A DNA stretch of 64,000 nucleotides from GCA-003244245 sp963822695 (GTDB lineage Bacteria; Actinomycetota; Actinomycetes; Mycobacteriales; Pseudonocardiaceae): positions 1-64,000 of the forward strand of contig CAWGJH010000028.1 in the NCBI GenBank assembly GCA_963822695.1, read 5' to 3'. The position numbers were made by a program, and so were the translations under genes. This document shows, piece after piece, positions 60,140-64,000 of this stretch (positions are counted from its first letter, which is position 1; the number at the start of each line of letters is the position of its first letter). Under the pieces are notes generated by a model. It saw only the letters and a list, made by a program, of their open reading frames with translations, ran no database searches and was not told the origin of the DNA.

Positions 60140-60300
60140 GTGCAGTGGATCTATTGCACGGCCCCCCGATGCCGACGTCACCACCAAGTGAAACAGACCC
60201 CCGGCTGGTCGGTCACCCAACACCCTGACGGCTGCACGACCTGGGTCACGCTCAGTGAGCACCGGTATCACTCACAACCAACCCCGAACCACTCACCACG
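60140..60300 (+). pseudogene. C-terminal remnant of a DUF222/HNH endonuclease
   Basis: C-R-R-H-H-Q-V-K-Q-T-P-G-W-S-V-T-Q-H-P-D-G ... H-R-Y-H-S-Q-P matches the end of HNH proteins of this type, where the motif C-x2-H-H-x2-K-Q-x3-W closes the nuclease. Nothing of the N-terminal part remains; it sits 13 bp after the toxin gene. Confidence 0.6.
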
Positions 60301-60410
60301 CGCCCCGGCATCCGATCCGGACGAGCCCCCGCCCTTTCTGATCCTCGACCACCGGCCCAAGCGACGCCCCCAGCCGCGCCGGACAGGCATGGGCTATCTA
60401 GCCTCAGCCC

Positions 60411-61268
60411 ATGCAGCGCTATCCTCTGGGCCGCTTCTCCGTCGCACGCATCGGCTTCGGCGCGATGCAACTGCCCGGCCCCGGCGTGTTCGGTCCGCCG
60501 CGTGACCGTGACGAGGCGCTGGCGGTGCTGCGGCGTGCCGTGGACATGGGTGTCGACCATATTGACACCTCGCAGTACTACGGGCCCGACGTTGCCAACG
60601 AGCTCATCCGGGAGGCGCTGTACCCCTACCCCGACACCCTGGCGTTGGTGAGCAAGGTCGGAGCGCGCCGCGACGAGTCCGGCGGATGGCTACCGTATGA
60701 CGACCCTGACCAGTTGCGGCGGGGCATCGAGGACAACCTGCGAAGCCTCGGTGTCGAGCAGCTGGCGGCCGTTAACCTGCGGCTGACGGACGACGCGACA
60801 CCAGACCAACGGTTCGACGACCAGCTCGCCGCCATGATCCAGGCGCGCGATGAGGGGTTGATCGGGGGGCTCGGCCTGAGCAACGTCACCCACGAGCACC
60901 TGCTGCGCGCGCTGGAACGCACGCACGTGGCGTGCGTGCAGAACCCACTGAACCTTGTCAATCGCGCCTCGATGCCCGTTCTCGACGAGTGCACATCGCG
61001 GGGGATCGCCTTCGTGCCATTCTTCCCGCTGGGCTCCGGCTTCGCCCACACCAATCCGGTGCTGAGCAACGCGCACGTACTCAGCAACGCCGAGCGACTT
61101 GGCATCACCCCCGCACAGGTGGCACTTGCCTGGACGTTGCGGCTCGCGCCCAACGTCCTGTTGATTCCCGGCACGTCCTCCGTGCGGCACTTGGAGGAGA
61201 ACCTCGCGGCCGCTGACATCGAACTTGACGAGGAGGCGCAGCAGCAGCTAGACGCGGCCGCAGCGTAA
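60411..61268 (+). CDS. Aldo/keto reductase
   Basis: 285 residues, (beta/alpha)8 barrel. Asp52 in H-I-D-T-S-Q-Y-Y-G, Tyr57 and Lys82 in L-V-S-K-V-G are the catalytic set. The usual His is Asn122 (A-V-N-L-R-L), a variant seen in a group of actinobacterial relatives. The NADPH site is L-L-I-P-G-T-S-S-V-R-H-L-E-E-N. It reduces carbonyls with NADPH. It overlaps nothing; the upstream HNH remnant ends before it. Confidence 0.9.
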   Translation: MQRYPLGRFSVARIGFGAMQLPGPGVFGPPRDRDEALAVLRRAVDMGVDHIDTSQYYGPDVANELIREALYPYPDTLALVSKVGARRDESGGWLPYDDPDQLRRGIEDNLRSLGVEQLAAVNLRLTDDATPDQRFDDQLAAMIQARDEGLIGGLGLSNVTHEHLLRALERTHVACVQNPLNLVNRASMPVLDECTSRGIAFVPFFPLGSGFAHTNPVLSNAHVLSNAERLGITPAQVALAWTLRLAPNVLLIPGTSSVRHLEENLAAADIELDEEAQQQLDAAAA

Positions 61269-61311
61269 TCCTTGGCGACCACGGCGCAGTCCGCGGACTG
61301 CATCACCGCGT

Positions 61312-61752
61312 TTAGGTCGCGTCGGGGTCTATGGGTGGTCGTTCCCCGGCGGCGAGCGGCGGTGGCGGGCCTGCCAGTTGATGGTCTGGAGTCGGTTCCC
61401 ATCCATCCAGTGGAGGTAGGTAGTCCAGTGGGGGTAGGTAGTCCGATGGGGGTGGGTAGCGGTAGGGCGCGATGGGGTCGTCGCGTAGGTGACGGAACAG
61501 CGCGGCGCGGGGATTGCGCCAGCTCCGCAAGCCTGCCAGATCGCTACGAAGATCGTCCAGCGGCGCGCGGATCTCGTCGAATTCCGGGCCGAGTTGGCTG
61601 CGAATCTTCTGATTCGCGTCGTGGGTGTAATCCTTGATCTGCCGCAGGGTTCGGGCCAGCCAGGCCGCCGCGGTGGGCAATCGCTCAGGCCCCAGTATGA
61701 ACAGCGCCACCACTGCCAGTATGAACAGCTTTTCGATACTCAGATCGAACAT
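61312..61752 (-). CDS. tatB: Twin-arginine translocase subunit TatB
   Basis: 146 residues. One N-terminal membrane helix (L-F-I-L-A-V-V-A-L-F-I-L-G-P-E-R-L-P) with the Glu near its start and the G-P-E-R-L-P hinge is diagnostic. An amphipathic helix (T-A-A-A-W-L-A-R-T-L-R-Q-I-K-D-Y) and a proline-rich tail with repeated D-Y-L-P-P-L follow. TatB and TatC form the receptor for folded Tat substrates. GAGGAGGGG precedes ATG. It lies 24 bp behind tatA; tatC is not here. Confidence 0.9.
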   Translation of the reverse strand: MFDLSIEKLFILAVVALFILGPERLPTAAAWLARTLRQIKDYTHDANQKIRSQLGPEFDEIRAPLDDLRSDLAGLRSWRNPRAALFRHLRDDPIAPYRYPPPSDYLPPLDYLPPLDGWEPTPDHQLAGPPPPLAAGERPPIDPDAT

Positions 61753-61776
61753 CGACCCCTCCTCGCGGTGCGGTGG

Positions 61777-62109
61777 CTACACAGTAGGCGGGTGGGCCGT
61801 GTCGGAGGTGGGTGGTTGGGCTGGTATCACGTGATCTTGGCCCCCGTGATCTGGCATCACCTGACCTGGGCGCGCGTGGAGATGGGCGGGGGCGACGGAG
61901 CGCGGGGGCTCGTCGATGGCGGGCGAGGCCGCCGGTGCTTGTCGCTGGCTTCGGGCGTGCTCCTCGGCCGCTGCGCCCTTCATCTCGCTTTTGAAGATCC
62001 GTGCGGACTGACCCACCGCACGGGCCATGTCAGGGAGTCGTTTGGCGCCGAACAACAGCACTACCACGGCGAGGAGGATCAGCAGGTGCCAGCCGGTCAA
62101 GCCACCCAT
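61777..62109 (-). CDS. tatA: Twin-arginine translocase subunit TatA
   Basis: 110 residues from M-G-G-L-T-G-W-H-L-L-I-L-L-A-V-V-V-L-L-F-G-A-K-R-L-P, the single membrane helix and F-G hinge of TatA, followed by the amphipathic helix A-R-A-V-G-Q-S-A-R-I-F-K-S-E-M-K and a disordered tail. TatA polymers form the protein-conducting pathway. Start at 62109 rather than 62142 because GGGAAAGGAT lies upstream and TatA begins this way. Between gabT and tatB on the same strand. Confidence 0.92.
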   Translation of the reverse strand: MGGLTGWHLLILLAVVVLLFGAKRLPDMARAVGQSARIFKSEMKGAAAEEHARSQRQAPAASPAIDEPPRSVAPAHLHARPGQVMPDHGGQDHVIPAQPPTSDTAHPPTV

Positions 62110-62187
62110 CACAATCCTTTCCCGCGCTGGGTTGGGGACCAACCGTCAGGATACCTGCACTGAACGCTGAGCGCCGAGGCGCGCGGT

Positions 62188-63537
62188 TCAGGCTGTGGCG
62201 GTGCGGATGGCGTGGGCGAGCACGTCGAGTCCTTCGGTGAGGAGATCTGGCGGAATGACGAGGGGCGGCAGCAGTCGGATGACGTTCGCATAGGTGCCGC
62301 AGGTCAGCACGACGACCCCGGCGTGGTGGCAAGCGTGGGCAACCTGGGTGGTGAGCGCCGGATCTGGCGCTCCGGTAGCGGGGTTGATGAGTTCGAGGGC
62401 CAGCATGGCGCCGCGGCCCCTGACCTGGCCTACGGCCGGGCATTGCGCGGCGAGCGCGGTCAGCGTGGGTGTGGCTATCGCTTCGATGCGGCGTGCCGCG
62501 GCGGCGAGGTCCTGCTCGCGCATCGTCGCGATGCTGGCCAGCGCGGCGGCGCAGGCAACGGGATTACCGCCGTAGGTGCCGCCCAGCCCGCCGGCGTGGA
62601 CGGCGTTCATCAGGTGCGCGCGGCCGGTGACCGCGGCCAGGGGGAGGCCACCGGCGATGCCCTTCGCGGTGGTGACCAGGTCGGGAACGATTCCCTCGTG
62701 GTCGCAGGCGAACCAGTCACCGGTGCGGCAGAACCCGGTTTGGATCTCGTCGGCGACGAACAGCACGCCGCGCTCGGCGCACCATCGGGCGATCGCGGGC
62801 AGGAAACCAGGCGCGGGAACGATGAATCCGCCTTCGCCCTGGATCGGCTCGATCACGACGCAGGCGAGTTGGTCGGCACCGACCTGCGCCTCGATGACAG
62901 CCAGGGCACGGGCGGCTGCCTGCGCTCCGCTCATGCCGGCCGGGTCCCGGAACGGATAGGAGGTGGGGATGCGGTAAACCTCCGGTGCGAACGGCCCGAA
63001 GCGGTGTTTGTAGGGCATCGCTTTGGCGGTCAACGCCATCGTCAGGTTCGTCCGGCCGTGGTAGGCGTGGTCGAAGACGGCCACCGCCGCCCGGCCGGTG
63101 GCGTGCCGGGCCACTTTGACCGCGTTCTCGACGGCCTCGGCTCCGGAGTTGAACAATGCTGAGCGCTTCTCATGCTCGCCGGGGGTGACCCTGGCCAGTT
63201 CCTCACAGACCGCGAGGTAGGGCTCATAGGGGGTGACCATGAAGCAGGTGTGGGTGAACCGCTCGACTTGCGCCTGCACGGCCGCGACCACCGCGGGTGC
63301 GGCGTTGCCCACACTGGTCACCGCGATGCCGGAGCCCAGATCGATGAGGGAGTTGCCGTCGACGTCGAGGAGCACCCCGCCGCCGGCCGCCGCGATGAAC
63401 ACGGGCATCGCGACATGCACTCCGGCGCAGACCGCCGCCTCGCGCCGGGCCGACAGTTCCCGAGACCGGGGACCGGGCAACTCAGTCACCAGGCGACGCC
63501 GCTGCGCGAGCCCCGCGCCGGGGTGCATCGCGGTCAC
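62188..63537 (-). CDS. gabT: 4-aminobutyrate aminotransferase, class III
   Basis: 449 residues. PLP-binding Lys292 in T-T-A-K-G-I-A-G-G-L-P, Asp263 in V-A-D-E-I-Q-T-G-F, and N-S-G-A-E-A-V-E-N-A-V-K (phosphate site) are all in place. The length and V-I-E-P-I-Q-G-E-G-G-F fit GabT, which moves the amino group of GABA to 2-oxoglutarate to form succinate semialdehyde. It starts 7 bp after the upstream amidotransferase gene on the same strand, so the two are probably one operon. Confidence 0.9.
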   Translation of the reverse strand: MTAMHPGAGLAQRRRLVTELPGPRSRELSARREAAVCAGVHVAMPVFIAAAGGGVLLDVDGNSLIDLGSGIAVTSVGNAAPAVVAAVQAQVERFTHTCFMVTPYEPYLAVCEELARVTPGEHEKRSALFNSGAEAVENAVKVARHATGRAAVAVFDHAYHGRTNLTMALTAKAMPYKHRFGPFAPEVYRIPTSYPFRDPAGMSGAQAAARALAVIEAQVGADQLACVVIEPIQGEGGFIVPAPGFLPAIARWCAERGVLFVADEIQTGFCRTGDWFACDHEGIVPDLVTTAKGIAGGLPLAAVTGRAHLMNAVHAGGLGGTYGGNPVACAAALASIATMREQDLAAAARRIEAIATPTLTALAAQCPAVGQVRGRGAMLALELINPATGAPDPALTTQVAHACHHAGVVVLTCGTYANVIRLLPPLVIPPDLLTEGLDVLAHAIRTATA

Positions 63538-63544
63538 CGCGGCC

Positions 63545-64000
63545 TCATCCTGGGTTCTGGGATGCGGCGCTGTGGCCCAGGTCCTCGAGGGTGAGCTGGT
63601 GGGCGGGCGGATGCTCGACGGCGATCGTGCTGTGGATCTGGAGGTGGCGGTCGACGTGGAGCAATTCTCCGGGGCTCAGCAAGCGCCATGTGGGGTCCTC
63701 GTCCATACATTCGCTGGCTATCACGACTGCCGGGATGGTGGCCAGCGCACCGGAGCGGACCCGGACTCGACCGGCGGCGCTGGCCTGGTCGAGGTGGCGG
63801 TATCCGTGCTGGCCGCCGGCGGAGCGGTACAGCACGAGCAGGTTGTGAGTATCGGGATAGCGTAGCGCGAACAGCTCGGTCGGCGTGGTCAGGATGATGT
63901 TGATCGAGTAGATCGGCACGTTGGCCGCAACCCACCGGGCGGCGCTGGTGATACCGGCGCCGATGTCGCCACCGTGGGCGTCGATGTGGCGGGTGATCAG
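63545..64000 (-). CDS. Partial class II glutamine amidotransferase
   Basis: The start lies beyond the window end; about 151 C-terminal residues are seen in an open frame from 64000. V-P-I-Y-S-I-N-I-I-L-T-T-P-T-E-L-F-A-L-R-Y-P-D-T-H-N-L is followed by A-V-V-I-A-S-E-C-M-D-E-D-P-T-W-R-L-L-S-P-G-E-L, typical of the YafJ/EgtC-like Ntn-hydrolase group. The nucleophilic N-terminal Cys is outside. Next to gabT it might release glutamate from a gamma-glutamyl compound (inference). Confidence 0.8.
   Translation of the reverse strand: MITRHIDAHGGDIGAGITSAARWVAANVPIYSINIILTTPTELFALRYPDTHNLLVLYRSAGGQHGYRHLDQASAAGRVRVRSGALATIPAVVIASECMDEDPTWRLLSPGELLHVDRHLQIHSTIAVEHPPAHQLTLEDLGHSAASQNPG

Noticed and set aside
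62212..63162. 316-codon plus-strand ORF
   Set aside because: Antisense to gabT, which has all class III aminotransferase motifs.
1..64000. tRNA or rRNA genes
   Set aside because: None recognised by eye; a tRNA scan would be needed to exclude a divergent one.

Overview
The window comes from a high-GC actinobacterium, most likely of the order Pseudonocardiales. This is inferred from GC-rich codon use, many GTG starts, a DUF222/HNH endonuclease, Scr1/DUF5753-type XRE regulators with a DUF397-like partner, an HspR-like MerR gene beside hsp20, and many tiny translationally coupled genes. Housekeeping-like genes (RodA/FtsW, TatA/TatB, GabT, Hsp20, MgtC) alternate with accessory islands that carry duplications, an IS remnant, a recombinase, toxin-antitoxin-like pairs and many frameshifted genes.

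Layout. 1-10.4 kb: an accessory island. A Nudix-like/epimerase/small coiled-coil gene set is followed by a string of very small overlapping genes that ends in an IS1380-type transposase fragment. A 1.1-kilo-residue TIR-STAND-TPR protein is encoded on the minus strand. A decayed second copy of the Nudix/epimerase/coiled-coil set follows, then more tiny ORFs. 10.4-16 kb: a large serine recombinase with a DUF222-HNH gene, a regulator fragment, and hypothetical or frameshifted small genes including an HD-domain protein. 16-27 kb: an orphan MacB/FtsX permease, a GMC oxidoreductase fused to an alpha/beta hydrolase, hspR/hsp20, a ChaB-domain protein, an APC permease, MgtC, a ParB-like protein and RodA/FtsW. 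27-34 kb: a frameshifted XRE/DUF5753 gene with its DUF397-like partner, a von Willebrand A protein, and a ribose-type ABC importer whose ATPase is frameshifted.

34-46.5 kb: a decayed XRE-TPR regulator. Next is a strongly decayed minus-strand operon (double CaiB CoA-transferase, then an AMP-ligase/acyl-CoA dehydrogenase fusion). Opposite it lie intact MFS, GH88-like and FAD-monooxygenase genes, an alpha/beta hydrolase and a TetR regulator. 46.5-51.2 kb: two riboswitch-controlled metal transport units. A cobalamin riboswitch precedes an orphan cbiM. A convincing M-box (Mg2+) riboswitch precedes an Nramp-family transporter, whose metal-site residues look like those of Nramp-related Mg2+ transporters, and a soluble PRC/MgtE-N/CBS protein. 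51.2-60.4 kb: an NYN nuclease, a possible toxin-antitoxin pair, a frameshifted pentapeptide protein, a GNAT-like gene, an eight-gene minus-strand operon led by an XRE regulator, and a DUF6247/ParE-like toxin-antitoxin pair. 60.4-64 kb: aldo/keto reductase, tatB/tatA, gabT and a partial glutamine amidotransferase.

Three observations stand out. First, the TIR-STAND-TPR protein has an array of exact 120-bp TPR units that alternate between two types; it is a candidate anti-phage or self/non-self sensor. Second, six small proteins share an H-x(16-20)-C-G ... C-x2-C signature; they lie in isolation or in XRE-led operons, and one two-gene cassette is present twice. Third, the M-box, Nramp-like and MgtE-N/CBS genes together look like a magnesium uptake unit. 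Many genes carry single frameshifts. Whether these are real decay or uncorrected indel errors cannot be decided from the sequence alone.
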